NCBI GenBank assembly: GCA_030950365.1
Contig: JAUZRQ010000100.1
Location: 1 to 46,126, forward strand
Direction: 5' to 3'
Length of the DNA stretch: 46,126 nucleotides
Source: Candidatus Zhuqueibacterota bacterium
Lineage (GTDB): Bacteria; Zhuqueibacterota; Zhuqueibacteria; Zhuqueibacterales; Geothermadaptataceae
The notes below the pieces were generated by a model that worked only from the letters and a program-made list of their open reading frames with translations, was not told where the DNA came from and made no database searches. Both the position numbers and the translations under genes were made by a program. Below, one piece after another: positions 18,228-26,327 of this stretch; the stretch's first letter is position 1; each line of letters opens with the position of its first letter.

Positions 18228-18452
18228 TTATTGCAATAACTGTTTCCGGCGCTGAAACTCTTCTTCATCAATTTCGCCGTTGGCAAAACGTTTTTTCAGA
18301 ATCTCCAGGGCATCGGCATTGCTGTCTCTCGAGGCAGCATTTCTGTTCTGGCTATCCACAAACGATTTGACCGCCCATACGATAACGACAATCAGGACAA
18401 TCCAGAACAACCAACCGAACCACATGCCGCCAAATCCGAATCCGTGCATCAT
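18228..18452 (-). CDS. Small membrane protein with SHOCT domain
   Basis: A 74-residue protein with one transmembrane helix (about residues 8-31, MWFGWLFWIVLIVVIVWAV) and a C-terminal SHOCT motif (about 45-74, ADALEILKKRFANGEIDEEEFQRRKQLL). SHOCT modules are short oligomerisation or interaction tails common in small membrane proteins beside heavy-metal ATPases. The start has an excellent Shine-Dalgarno (AAAGGAG). It lies between the PII-like and CopB genes and probably belongs to their transcript. The N-terminal Met/His/Gly stretch (MMHGFGFGGM) could bind metal, but that is a guess. Confidence 0.85.
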   Translation of the reverse strand: MMHGFGFGGMWFGWLFWIVLIVVIVWAVKSFVDSQNRNAASRDSNADALEILKKRFANGEIDEEEFQRRKQLLQ

Positions 18453-18584
18453 GATATCACGCTCCTTTCACGAACGCTTTAAGATAGGATAAATCGCGTC
18501 GGCCTCACACTCTGCCGGCCGACTTGTTTATGCATTTCATTCCGGGAAGTTACCGCCGGCATCATACCAGCCACCTCACCAGAT

Positions 18585-18923
18585 TTAAAGAGCCGCTTCA
18601 TTGATCTCTCCACTGCGGATTTTCACCACCATCTCGATATCGGAAACGCTGATAATGCCGTCGCCCTGCATGCCGGTATAAGCGGCCTCGCGAATCACAT
18701 TGACCAGCCGATCCACATCTTCATCGCGACAAATGACTTCCAATTTGGCGACTTCCTGATATTTTTCAACACAGTTTATGGAATATTTGTAGTTTTTCGG
18801 ATCAATATTCGGGCCCACGGCCATCACGTCAATCAGGGTGACGCCGCTCACGCCGGCGTCTTCTAGCGCGTGAACCACCTCTTCGGCCTTTTTGCAACGA
18901 ATATAAGCTTTAATCTCTTTCAT
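18585..18923 (-). CDS. PII-family signalling protein of the metal-efflux-associated type (PII-NG-like)
   Basis: A 112-residue PII-fold protein. The N-terminal strand MKEIKAYIRCKKAEEVVHAL and the C-terminal TGMQGDGIISVSDIEMVVKIRSGE (PII signature 2 region) fit the family. The T-loop region (about residues 36-55, VGPNIDPKNYKYSINCVEKY) lacks the canonical GRGxQKG and Tyr-51 context of GlnB/GlnK, so uridylylation by GlnD is unlikely. A distinct PII group (PII-NG) has been described next to CusA-type pumps, and the context matches: a CopB gene follows and a CusABC set lies 2 kb upstream. It may sense a metal or nucleotide and modulate the pump, which is inference. The start at 18923 matches the family and has GGAGAG upstream. 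Confidence 0.85.
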   Translation of the reverse strand: MKEIKAYIRCKKAEEVVHALEDAGVSGVTLIDVMAVGPNIDPKNYKYSINCVEKYQEVAKLEVICRDEDVDRLVNVIREAAYTGMQGDGIISVSDIEMVVKIRSGEINEAAL

Positions 18924-18972
18924 TCCGACTCTCCAACAAAACCTTGATGATTGTTCTTTGCCCCTGTCAACA

Positions 18973-18986
18973 GCAAGATGCATACC
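18973..18986 (-). promoter_or_regulatory. Sigma-54 (-24/-12) promoter of the PII/SHOCT/CopB operon
   Basis: Read on the minus strand the site is TGGTATGCATCTTGCT: GG and GC are separated by exactly 10 bases, and TTGCT matches the -12 consensus. Transcription would start near 18961, giving a leader of about 38 bases before the PII gene. The paired palindromes at 19066-19102 lie about 80 bp further upstream, as expected for enhancer sites of an NtrC-type activator. Confidence 0.75.
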
Positions 18987-19065
18987 AAAAATTTTATCAC
19001 CATCACAACCTCTTGTTTAAAATATAATTACGCCAAGACGTTCTTCATATGGATTGATAGCCTCG

Positions 19066-19102
19066 TGCAGAATAATCTACAAGGGTTGTAGAATATTCTA
19101 CA
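19066..19102. promoter_or_regulatory. Paired palindromic activator sites, PII operon
   Basis: Two 16-bp sites: TGCAGAATAATCTACA (19066-19081, 14 of 16 matches) and TGTAGAATATTCTACA (19087-19102, a perfect palindrome). Their centres are 21 bp apart, two DNA turns. The identical arrangement occurs at 27889-27925 upstream of the TolC/CusB/CusA operon. The NtrC-type regulator encoded at 28074-29432 is the obvious candidate to bind here. Confidence 0.8.
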
Positions 19103-19220
19103 TTGAACAAGGCTAAGCACCTGAACGGCGATAAAGCTTTTCTCCAATTGGTAGCGAAAAAGATGTTTTGATTGATAGGGGAAACGGTAAGTTCCGACAA
19201 AGGACGGAAAGAACAAATAA

Positions 19221-19250
19221 CGCCTTGCCGAGCCAGGGCCCGACAAGGCG
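19221..19250 (-). terminator. Terminator of the NTF2-like gene
   Basis: CGCCTTG (19221-19227) and CAAGGCG (19244-19250) are arms of a longer GC-rich hairpin. On the minus strand the stem is followed by TTATTTGTTCTTT. It lies 23 bp beyond the stop of the NTF2-like gene and insulates the PII operon promoter. Confidence 0.7.
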
Positions 19251-19272
19251 CCTTCCTCTTACTTCCTCATCG

Positions 19273-19746
19273 CTACGATTTGGACTTGCGACGAGGACTA
19301 CGGGAGGTGTGCAAATGGCGAATCTTCCAGCCAGATGGAGTGTTCACCAATATCGCCGTACCCAGACCTTTCGCCTGGATATTGCGATCTTTCATTTTAA
19401 TGGCAATACTGTATTTGAACGTGGCGAAGGCCAACTTTTCATCGGTCTCAACTTTGATGTTGTTATATTCATAGCTGATCGAATCAAATTGCTTTAATTC
19501 CGGCGCCAGATGATGATCGCGATAATCGGACCAACCATTGTTTACATGACCGCCTTCGAATACCGTGAAAGATTCATCCGTCACCACATATTTTTCGACT
19601 TTGGAAATATCCTTGCTTGCAATCGCAGCGGCGTAGTTTTTCAGGGTTTGTTCCACCGCTTCGTGTTCATCGCCTTGCGCCATCAGCATCGTCGCCGATG
19701 CCATCAGCAGCACGGCGGCCAGGGAATACAACCGTTTTCCGCGCAT
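19273..19746 (-). CDS. Exported NTF2-like (SnoaL/DUF4440-type) protein
   Basis: A 157-residue protein with signal peptide (MRGKRLYSLAAVLLMASATMLMAQ). The mature part has the NTF2-like cone fold pattern: HEAVEQTLKNYAAAIASKDISKVEKYV, FTVFEGGHVNNGWSDYRDHHLAPELKQF, FATFKYSIAIKM and GWKIRHLHTS. Such proteins bind small molecules or act as accessory domains; no catalytic residue can be assigned. It ends in a basic tail (RSPRRKSKS). The start is ATG 19746 with GGAG 8 bases upstream; ATG 19758 and 19752 are also in frame. It follows the DUF2231 gene, within the copper island, and ends at a terminator. Confidence 0.8.
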   Translation of the reverse strand: MRGKRLYSLAAVLLMASATMLMAQGDEHEAVEQTLKNYAAAIASKDISKVEKYVVTDESFTVFEGGHVNNGWSDYRDHHLAPELKQFDSISYEYNNIKVETDEKLAFATFKYSIAIKMKDRNIQAKGLGTAILVNTPSGWKIRHLHTSRSPRRKSKS

Positions 19747-19896
19747 AGCCATCTCCATGGTTTTATGGAAGTTGTCTCTCGTACCGGCCTCGACTCATTC
19801 AGGATGTTTGCCGGCTCGGGATGCAATTGGGTCAAACGTTCATTGGTTTCTGCCCGGAACTGTCCGGCAGGGCAACTACGCATTGAGCCTGTATGG

Positions 19897-20982
19897 CTAT
19901 TTTTGAATGGGCGTGATGGTGACTGACAGCACACGCACTGTTCCACGGCCATTGAACCACAGGCCTGCGCGTCCGGGGCCGGCCGGCTTGGTGTGGCCGT
20001 GCACCACCTGCTTGCCATTGACGAAGCCCTTCAAATGGGAGCCTGCCACGGATGCGGCGATGCGAATCGGGCCGGGGCCGAAGGCAAACTTCCCGGAATC
20101 CAGCGCTCTGGTCTTCGGATTGCGCCGCTCCAGCAGGCGGGCATTGGCTCCGGTGGACAGGGCAAACAGGCCGGTAAGCTGCGCCGTTTGCCATCGATAG
20201 GCCAGTCCGAATTCACCCTGGAATTCGGAAAGATCCAGCACCGCTTCGACCTGCACATTCAGCGACGAATCGGGCGTGAGCAGGAACGATTCGCCCTCCA
20301 CCGCCAGGGCCAGTCCCTGCGGCACGGGCCGATACACCGGTGTCAGTCGCGCCATACTATCGGCCGCAAACGGCAACCAGAACTCGCCAATGGCATTGGT
20401 GTCGGACGCCAGCGGCTGCCATTGCAGCCCGCCGTTGGCAGCGCGCTTCAAACGTGTTTTAGCGGACGGGATGGCCGTCTGCGGCGGTGTTGCCGCGGGC
20501 GCTCCGAGGTTCACCGCCACGCCGTGCTGATATACCAGCGCACCTCCCAGATCGGCGGTGCGCATGAGCAGACCAATGCCAACGATGGCCAGCACAAACA
20601 CCGCCAGGCGCAATGGCGTGGACTGAATCTGATTCTCTGCGGACTGTTTGCGCATCACGAAAATGCGCAGGCCGGTCACCAAGAAGAAGAAAAGCAGCGT
20701 GTATAAAGCCCAGTCGCTGTGGGTGGCCATAACCAACTGGGCATCGGGGGAAACCATGCCAACGCTATCCGCCGCCTGCCGGCCGGCGAAATAGGTGACT
20801 AGCGCCCCCAGCCACCCGGTGGCATACAGAAATACGGCGGCATTGTCGAGCCAGACCTGCCGTTTGAACAGCAGACTGCCCAGATCGAGTAGTACCGCCA
20901 TCATGAACAGGGCAATGGGAAAATGCACCAGAGCCGGGTGTAAATTGGGCAGCGCCGTCAGGTTGGCGATCCAATCAAACAT
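19897..20982 (-). CDS. DUF2231 membrane protein with C-terminal lectin-like (LamG/DUF1080-type) domain
   Basis: A 361-residue protein. The N-terminal about 150 residues are DUF2231: HPALVHFPIALFMMAVLLD plus three further helices (about 50-70, 92-110, 128-145), with conserved His residues that suggest heme or metal binding in the membrane. After a linker of about 40 residues, residues about 190-361 form a beta-rich region (GGLQWQPL, SFLLTPDSSLNVQVEAVLDL, RIAASVAGSHLKGFVNGKQV, GRAGLWFNGRGTVRVLSVTI) typical of concanavalin-like LamG/DUF1080 domains facing the periplasm. This combination is unusual to me. It lies between the YHS lipoprotein and NTF2-like genes. The function is unknown. Confidence 0.75.
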   Translation of the reverse strand: MFDWIANLTALPNLHPALVHFPIALFMMAVLLDLGSLLFKRQVWLDNAAVFLYATGWLGALVTYFAGRQAADSVGMVSPDAQLVMATHSDWALYTLLFFFLVTGLRIFVMRKQSAENQIQSTPLRLAVFVLAIVGIGLLMRTADLGGALVYQHGVAVNLGAPAATPPQTAIPSAKTRLKRAANGGLQWQPLASDTNAIGEFWLPFAADSMARLTPVYRPVPQGLALAVEGESFLLTPDSSLNVQVEAVLDLSEFQGEFGLAYRWQTAQLTGLFALSTGANARLLERRNPKTRALDSGKFAFGPGPIRIAASVAGSHLKGFVNGKQVVHGHTKPAGPGRAGLWFNGRGTVRVLSVTITPIQK

Positions 20983-21014
20983 AGAGCTATCTCCGCGATT
21001 TTAAAATAACATCA

Positions 21015-21045
21015 GGCGAGCCGGAGGGCGCACCGGCCCGCCTGA
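21015..21045 (-). terminator. GC-rich hairpin between YHS and DUF2231 genes
   Basis: On the minus strand AGGCGGGCCGG and CCGGCTCGCCT form an 11-bp stem with one mismatch, followed by a moderately T-rich stretch. It could attenuate transcription between the YHS lipoprotein gene and the DUF2231 gene. Confidence 0.45.
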
Positions 21046-21051
21046 AGGGCT

Positions 21052-21384
21052 TTACTTCTGCGCAACGTACTTTTCCGGATTTTCCAGAAAGGCTTTGTAG
21101 TCGTTTTCCATGCAAAAGTAGTAGGTTTTGCCGTTGTACTCATGCGTCATCTTGGCATCGGCTTTTTTGATTTTCATGCCGCAAACCGGATCAATGGCCT
21201 CATCGTCCGCCACTTCTCCGCTCTGCATCATACCGCCCATCTGACCCATCTGCTGATGCTCCATCATCTGAGTGGACGGCTGTTCCGTTTTGGCCTGTTC
21301 CTGAGATTCTTTCTTCCCGCAGGCCAGAAACAGAAACGCGCTTAATCCTAAAAGCACGGCGAAGGTCATCCACGATCGTTTCAT
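21052..21384 (-). CDS. YHS-domain lipoprotein
   Basis: A 110-residue protein. The lipoprotein signal ends in LFLACGKK (Cys about residue 22). A Met/Gln/His-rich linker (STQMMEHQQMGQMGGMM) precedes a YHS domain (about residues 63-107): DPVCGMKIKKADAKMTHEYNG then TYYFCMENDYKAFLENPEKY, with the two Cys of the CGM and FC motifs. YHS domains bind copper or other soft metals and often accompany Cu ATPases and CusABC pumps. It is exported, so it could capture periplasmic copper near the pump. The ribosome site AAAGGAGG is excellent. It is 183 bp downstream of the CusA gene, with a palindrome in that gap. Confidence 0.88.
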   Translation of the reverse strand: MKRSWMTFAVLLGLSAFLFLACGKKESQEQAKTEQPSTQMMEHQQMGQMGGMMQSGEVADDEAIDPVCGMKIKKADAKMTHEYNGKTYYFCMENDYKAFLENPEKYVAQK

Positions 21385-21506
21385 CGCTTCCTCCTTTATA
21401 GGTTACTATGAATAATGTGATTTAAACGCTAACTTTTCAAAGCAGCTCTCCTGCTTGATGGATGACGGCCCGACAACGTACGCTGCCCGAATGGATCACC
21501 CGGTAG

Positions 21507-21528
21507 TTGTGTATTCAATGTTACACAA
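21507..21528. promoter_or_regulatory. Inverted repeat between CusA and YHS genes
   Basis: TTGTGTA and TACACAA are perfect 7-bp arms separated by 8 bases. It is in the 183-bp gap before the YHS lipoprotein gene and could be an operator. It differs from the TGTAGAATATTCTACA sites, and no -24/-12 promoter was found here, so this gene group may have separate control or rely on read-through. Confidence 0.35.
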
Positions 21529-21567
21529 TTTGTGGAATCCGGGCAACCTTTTTCAGGCAGCGCATGA

Positions 21568-24500
21568 TCATCGGCCGTCGTTTTCGGTGCGGCTTTCACC
21601 ATCCGGCAGCAGCCGATCGTCTGATTCTTCGTGATCCGGTGGCAGCTTCCAGCCTTTCCAGATGTAATACAGGGCCGGAATCACCAGCAGCGTAAGAATC
21701 GTCGAGCTGATCATGCCGCCGACCATCGGTGCCGCGATGCGCCGCATCACCTCCGAGCCCGTGCCGGTCCCCCACATAATGGGCAGCAGGCCGGCCATGA
21801 TCGCGGTCACCGTCATCATTTTCGGCCGTACGCGATCCACGGCACCTTCGATGATGGCTGCGTACAGGTCCTTCAGGCTGCGCATCTTTCCGTGCATCAG
21901 CCGGTTTTCATAGGCATGATCGAGGTAAATCAGCATCACCACGCCGGTTTCGGCGGCCACACCGGCCAGGGCGATGAAGCCCACGCCCACAGCCACGCTG
22001 AAGTTGTAGTTGAGCAGATACATGAGCCAGATGCCACCGACCAGCGAAAACGGCAGCGACAGCATCACCACCAGGCTCTCAGGGATGCTCTTGAAATTCA
22101 GATACAGCAGCACGAAAATGATCAGCAGAGTGACCGGCACCACAAACTGCAGCCGTTTTTTTGCGCGCTGCATGTACTCGTACTGCCCGCTCCATACCAT
22201 GGAATAGCCCGGCGGCAGCTTGATTTTCTCATCCACCACCTTTTTGGCATTGGCCACGTAGGTGCCCACGTCGATGTCGCGTATGTCCACGTACAGCCAG
22301 GCCGTGCGCCGCGAATTCTCCGACTTGATCACCGGTGGGCCTTTGTGAATATCGATCTTCGCCACCTGACCGATGGGAATCTGCGCCCCGGTGGGTGTGC
22401 TGATGAGCACGCGCTCCAGATCGGTGATGTGGTCGCGCAATTCGCGCGTGTAGCGCACATTCACTGGATAGCGTTCCAGGCCCTCCACCGTGTAGGTCAC
22501 ATTCATGCCGCCAATAGCGGACATGATCACGTCCTGCACATCACCGACGGTGAGCCCGTAGCGCGCCGCTTCGACGCGATTGATCTTGAAGTCAAAATAG
22601 TTGCCGCCGACGGTTTTTTCCGGGAACACGCTCAGGGTTCCGGGCACGTCGCGCAGCACCAGCGCAATCTGTTCGGCCAGGTCGGACAGCACCGCCAGGT
22701 CCTCACCCATCAGCTTGATACCCACCGGGGTTTTGATGCCCGTGGATAGCATATCGATGCGCGTTTTGATGGGCATGGTCCAGGCGTTGGTCAGGCCCGG
22801 GAACTGGATGGCGCGATCCAGCTCCTCCACAAGCTTGTCGATGGTCATTCCCGGTCGCCACTGATCTTTCGGTTTCAGGGTGATGGTGGTCTCGATCATG
22901 CTCAGTGGCGCCGGATCGGTGGCCGTTTCTGCGCGCCCGATTTTGCCGAACACGGTTTCCACTTCGGGAAACGATTTGATGATTTTATCCGTTTGCTGCA
23001 AAATCTCTCTCGCTTTGGTAATCGAAATACCCGGATCGGTGGTGGGCATGTACAGCAAATCGCCTTCGTTCAATGGCGGCATGAATTCGGAACCAATCTT
23101 TTCCAGCGGCCAGATAGAAACAACCAAAACAACCAGTGCGGTGGCAATCGTCGTCCATTTGAAGCGCAACACCAGGCGTATAAGCGGATGGTATACCTTG
23201 ATCAAAAAGCGGTTGATCGGGTTTCGCTCTTCGGGGATGATTTTGCCGCGAATCAGGTAGCCCATCAAAATTGGCACAATGGTGATGGACAGCAACGCCG
23301 ATGCCGCCATGGCGTACGTTTTGGTATAGGCCAGCGGCTTGAACAGCCGGCCTTCCTGTGCCTGCAGGGCAAACACCGGCAGGAACGACAGGGTGATGAT
23401 CAGCAGGCTAAAGAATAGCGCCGGCCCCACCTCTTTGGAAGCGTCGATGATGATCTGCCAATGGTCTTTGCGGTGGCCGTCCCGCTCAATGTGTTTATGC
23501 GCGTTTTCGATCATCACAATGGCCGCATCCACCATGGCGCCGATGGCGATGGCGATGCCGCCCAGACTCATTATGTTGGCGTTGATGCCCTGCTTGTACA
23601 TCACCAGGAAGGAGATGAGAATACCTACCGGCAGGGTGAAGATGGCCACGAACGCCGAGCGAAAATGCAGCAAAAAGATGATGCTGACGATGGCCACGAT
23701 CACGCTTTCTTCGATGAGCTTCTCCTTCAGGTTGTCGATGGCGCGCTCAATGAGAGCGGCGCGGTTATACACCGGCACGATCTCCACACCCTCGGGCAGG
23801 CCCTTTTTCAGCTCTTCCAGCTTGGCTTCCACCGCATGGATGGTCTTAAGCGCGTTTTCACCGAAACGCATTACGATAATGCCGCCGACCACCTCGCCCA
23901 GGCCGTTGTAATCGGCCAGACCGCGACGCAACTCCGGTCCGAGGTGAATGTTGGCGATATTTTTCAGCAGAACCGGAGTGCCGTGCGCATCCACGCCCAG
24001 CGGAATATTTTCCAGGTCCTGGATGGACTGAATGTAACCCAGGCCGCGCACCATGAACTCGGTTTCCGACATTTCGATGAGCCGGCCGCCGACGTCGTTG
24101 TTGGAGCGCTTGATGGCCATCTTGACCCGTTGCAGCGGGATGTTGTACATTAGCAATTTGTTGGGATCCACTTCGACCTGATACTGCTTAACGAACCCGC
24201 CAATGCTGGCGACTTCGGCCACGCCCGGCACCGACGCCAGCTCATAGCGCAAGTACCAGTCCTGAATCGAGCGCAATTCCGACAGATCATGTTTGTCGCT
24301 CTTCAGGATGTATTCATACACCCAGCCCACGCCGGTGGCATCCGGACCCAGAGTGGGGGTCACCCCGGGCGGCAGCCGCTTGGACACGTAGTTCAGGTAT
24401 TCCAACACCCGGCTGCGCGCCCAGTACAGGTCGGTCCCATCTTCAAATATGATATAAACGAAACTCAATCCGAAAAAACTATAGCCGCGCACCACCTTGG

Positions 24501-24735
24501 CATAGGGAACCGATAACATGGCGGTGGTCAGTGGATAGGTCACCTGATCCTCTACCACCTGCGGCGCCTGCCCCGGATACTCAGTGTAGATAATCACCTG
24601 CACATCCGACAGATCCGGAATGGCGTCCAGCGGGATGTTGAGCATGGCGATGGTGCCGGCGAAAATCAAAAATAGAACAGTGAGAATCACCAAAAATCGA
24701 TTATTCACCGACCATTCGATAATTCGTTCTAACAT
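21568..24735 (-). CDS. cusA: CusA-type heavy-metal efflux RND transporter
   Basis: A 1055-residue inner-membrane RND pump of the heavy-metal (HME) family. It shows the expected two-fold layout: a first helix (FLVILTVLFLIFAGTIAML), a large periplasmic loop (about 35-335), helices 2-6, a second helix and loop (about 530-860) and helices 8-12. The proton-relay segment in TM4 is GAMVDAAIVMIENAHK (about residues 398-413), the CusA form found in Cu(I)/Ag(I) exporters, as opposed to the divalent CzcA form. It exports Cu/Ag from cytoplasm or periplasm through CusB and TolC. The start is ATG 24735; an in-frame GTG lies at 24747. It is 22 bp after the adaptor gene, so co-transcribed. Confidence 0.93.
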   Translation of the reverse strand: MLERIIEWSVNNRFLVILTVLFLIFAGTIAMLNIPLDAIPDLSDVQVIIYTEYPGQAPQVVEDQVTYPLTTAMLSVPYAKVVRGYSFFGLSFVYIIFEDGTDLYWARSRVLEYLNYVSKRLPPGVTPTLGPDATGVGWVYEYILKSDKHDLSELRSIQDWYLRYELASVPGVAEVASIGGFVKQYQVEVDPNKLLMYNIPLQRVKMAIKRSNNDVGGRLIEMSETEFMVRGLGYIQSIQDLENIPLGVDAHGTPVLLKNIANIHLGPELRRGLADYNGLGEVVGGIIVMRFGENALKTIHAVEAKLEELKKGLPEGVEIVPVYNRAALIERAIDNLKEKLIEESVIVAIVSIIFLLHFRSAFVAIFTLPVGILISFLVMYKQGINANIMSLGGIAIAIGAMVDAAIVMIENAHKHIERDGHRKDHWQIIIDASKEVGPALFFSLLIITLSFLPVFALQAQEGRLFKPLAYTKTYAMAASALLSITIVPILMGYLIRGKIIPEERNPINRFLIKVYHPLIRLVLRFKWTTIATALVVLVVSIWPLEKIGSEFMPPLNEGDLLYMPTTDPGISITKAREILQQTDKIIKSFPEVETVFGKIGRAETATDPAPLSMIETTITLKPKDQWRPGMTIDKLVEELDRAIQFPGLTNAWTMPIKTRIDMLSTGIKTPVGIKLMGEDLAVLSDLAEQIALVLRDVPGTLSVFPEKTVGGNYFDFKINRVEAARYGLTVGDVQDVIMSAIGGMNVTYTVEGLERYPVNVRYTRELRDHITDLERVLISTPTGAQIPIGQVAKIDIHKGPPVIKSENSRRTAWLYVDIRDIDVGTYVANAKKVVDEKIKLPPGYSMVWSGQYEYMQRAKKRLQFVVPVTLLIIFVLLYLNFKSIPESLVVMLSLPFSLVGGIWLMYLLNYNFSVAVGVGFIALAGVAAETGVVMLIYLDHAYENRLMHGKMRSLKDLYAAIIEGAVDRVRPKMMTVTAIMAGLLPIMWGTGTGSEVMRRIAAPMVGGMISSTILTLLVIPALYYIWKGWKLPPDHEESDDRLLPDGESRTENDGR

Positions 24736-24757
24736 GTTGTTATCCACTCCGTTGGGG

Positions 24758-26293
24758 TTATTTCTTCTTCAACCGCTCTCGTATCATTTTCTGAATCGCT
24801 TCCTGAATCCGGCTCTCGGAATCGAGCAGGAACTGTGCAGAGGTCACGATTTCTTCGCCGCCTTTAAGGCCGGCCAACACCTGATATTCGCCATTTTCGC
24901 CTTCGGCGCCCAAAATGATTTCTCGCGGTTCAAACTGGCCATTGCCCAGGGCAATGAACACCAGATTGCGCCGGCCGGTGCGAATTACCGCTTCCGATGG
25001 CACCACGGGGGTTTCGCGTTCCAGTTCATGCAGAAAATGCACATTGGTGTACATCTGCGGTTTCAAACGCAGTCCCCGATTGGGCACCTCGATGCGCACC
25101 TTGACGTCACGCGTCTTCGTGTCTAGGTAGGGATAAATATAATCCACCCGGCCCCGGAAAATCACGCCGGGGATGTATGGCGACTCCATTTCCACTTCAT
25201 CGCCTTCGGCCACCCACGGCACTTCATATTCGAACAGATGCGCATACACCCACACCGAGGACAGATCGGCAATGCGGAACAGGTCCATGCCGGGTTTCAC
25301 ATACATGCCCTCTTCGGCATTTTTATGCAGCACAATACCGGTCTGGGGCGAATAGATGGTCATGGTTTTGACCACTTTGCCCTTTTCTTCCAGCTCCCGG
25401 ATTTGCGCCTCGGTGATGTCCCACAAACGCAGACGGCGGCGCGCTGCCGCGAGCAAATCGAGGGCGCTGCGGTAAATATCAGGTATGGCGTTGTCTTTCA
25501 GCTTTTGCACATTTTGATACGCCAGCAGGTATTCTTCCTGAGTGGACACCAGCTCCGGCGAATAGATTTCCAGCATCGGCATGCCTTTAACCACTTCCTG
25601 GCCGGTTTCATTGACATAAAGCTTTTCGATCCAGCCGGAAAATTTGGTGTTCACCCGGTACAGTTTTTCCTCGTTGTAATCGACATGGCCCACGGTGCGA
25701 ATTTCCCGCCGCAGCCGCTTCACTTCCACGCGCGTGGTCTTCACGCCGATGTTTTGCACCACAATCGGATCGATGATGATTTTGCTGCCCGTGCTCAGAT
25801 TCTCCTCGCCCTCATAGACCGGAATCAGGTCCATGCCCATGGGCGATTTTCCGGGCTTGTCAGAGATATAGGTCGGGTCCATCGGCGCACGCCAGTACAA
25901 TATCTTTTTGCCTTTTTTGCTCTTTTTCGCCGCCTTTTCCGAACCGGCCGGCGCATCGGCGGTGCCCATGTCCATCTCCGCCATCTCGTGTTCGGCGCCG
26001 CCATTGGTTTTATGTTCGGCGACCTGTCCGGCCGCGGCCTGTTCACTGGCCTGCTGCTCGGTACGCAGCGGCGTCAATTTCATGCCGCAGATGGGGCAGT
26101 TGCCGGGCTCATTCTGGATTACCTGCGGATGCATACCGCAGGTCCAGAGCTGCCCGGATTCACTGCTCTGTTCGGTTTTGGCTTTATCATCGCCACAGGC
26201 GATCATGCCCATGGACAGGCCTGCCACGATTAAAAACAGCAGCGCCCACGGGAACAGTTTACCAGTCCAGGTTTGAATCGCGTTGGTTTTCAT
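24758..26293 (-). CDS. cusB: CusB-type periplasmic adaptor with two heavy-metal-binding motifs
   Basis: A 511-residue membrane-fusion protein. The N-terminal signal ends in a lipobox-like MIACGDD (Cys about residue 33). A heavy-metal-binding domain follows (about 48-75: WTCGMHPQVIQ and GNCPICGMKLTPL), then a linker with Met/His/Ala/Lys and a second motif (about 135-165: LYWRAPMDPTYISDKPGKS, PMGMDLIPVYEGE). The adaptor proper has a barrel-sandwich half (GWIEKLYVNETGQEVVKGMPML), an alpha-hairpin (about 265-320), the second half (YSPQTGIVLHKNAEEGMYV) and beta-barrel domains. It links CusA to the TolC-type channel and may deliver metal. The start at ATG 26293 is chosen over upstream codons for its proper signal and Shine-Dalgarno. 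Confidence 0.93.
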   Translation of the reverse strand: MKTNAIQTWTGKLFPWALLFLIVAGLSMGMIACGDDKAKTEQSSESGQLWTCGMHPQVIQNEPGNCPICGMKLTPLRTEQQASEQAAAGQVAEHKTNGGAEHEMAEMDMGTADAPAGSEKAAKKSKKGKKILYWRAPMDPTYISDKPGKSPMGMDLIPVYEGEENLSTGSKIIIDPIVVQNIGVKTTRVEVKRLRREIRTVGHVDYNEEKLYRVNTKFSGWIEKLYVNETGQEVVKGMPMLEIYSPELVSTQEEYLLAYQNVQKLKDNAIPDIYRSALDLLAAARRRLRLWDITEAQIRELEEKGKVVKTMTIYSPQTGIVLHKNAEEGMYVKPGMDLFRIADLSSVWVYAHLFEYEVPWVAEGDEVEMESPYIPGVIFRGRVDYIYPYLDTKTRDVKVRIEVPNRGLRLKPQMYTNVHFLHELERETPVVPSEAVIRTGRRNLVFIALGNGQFEPREIILGAEGENGEYQVLAGLKGGEEIVTSAQFLLDSESRIQEAIQKMIRERLKKK

Positions 26294-26327
26294 CCTCGAT
26301 TCTCCAAAAATATGGGGTTCAGTCATG

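Larger units (their letters stand above)
18924..19272. other. Regulatory region upstream of the PII operon
   Basis: No gene. It holds the sigma-54 promoter (18973-18986), the paired palindromes (19066-19102) and the terminator-like hairpin of the NTF2-like gene (19221-19250), all listed separately. Confidence 0.6.
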
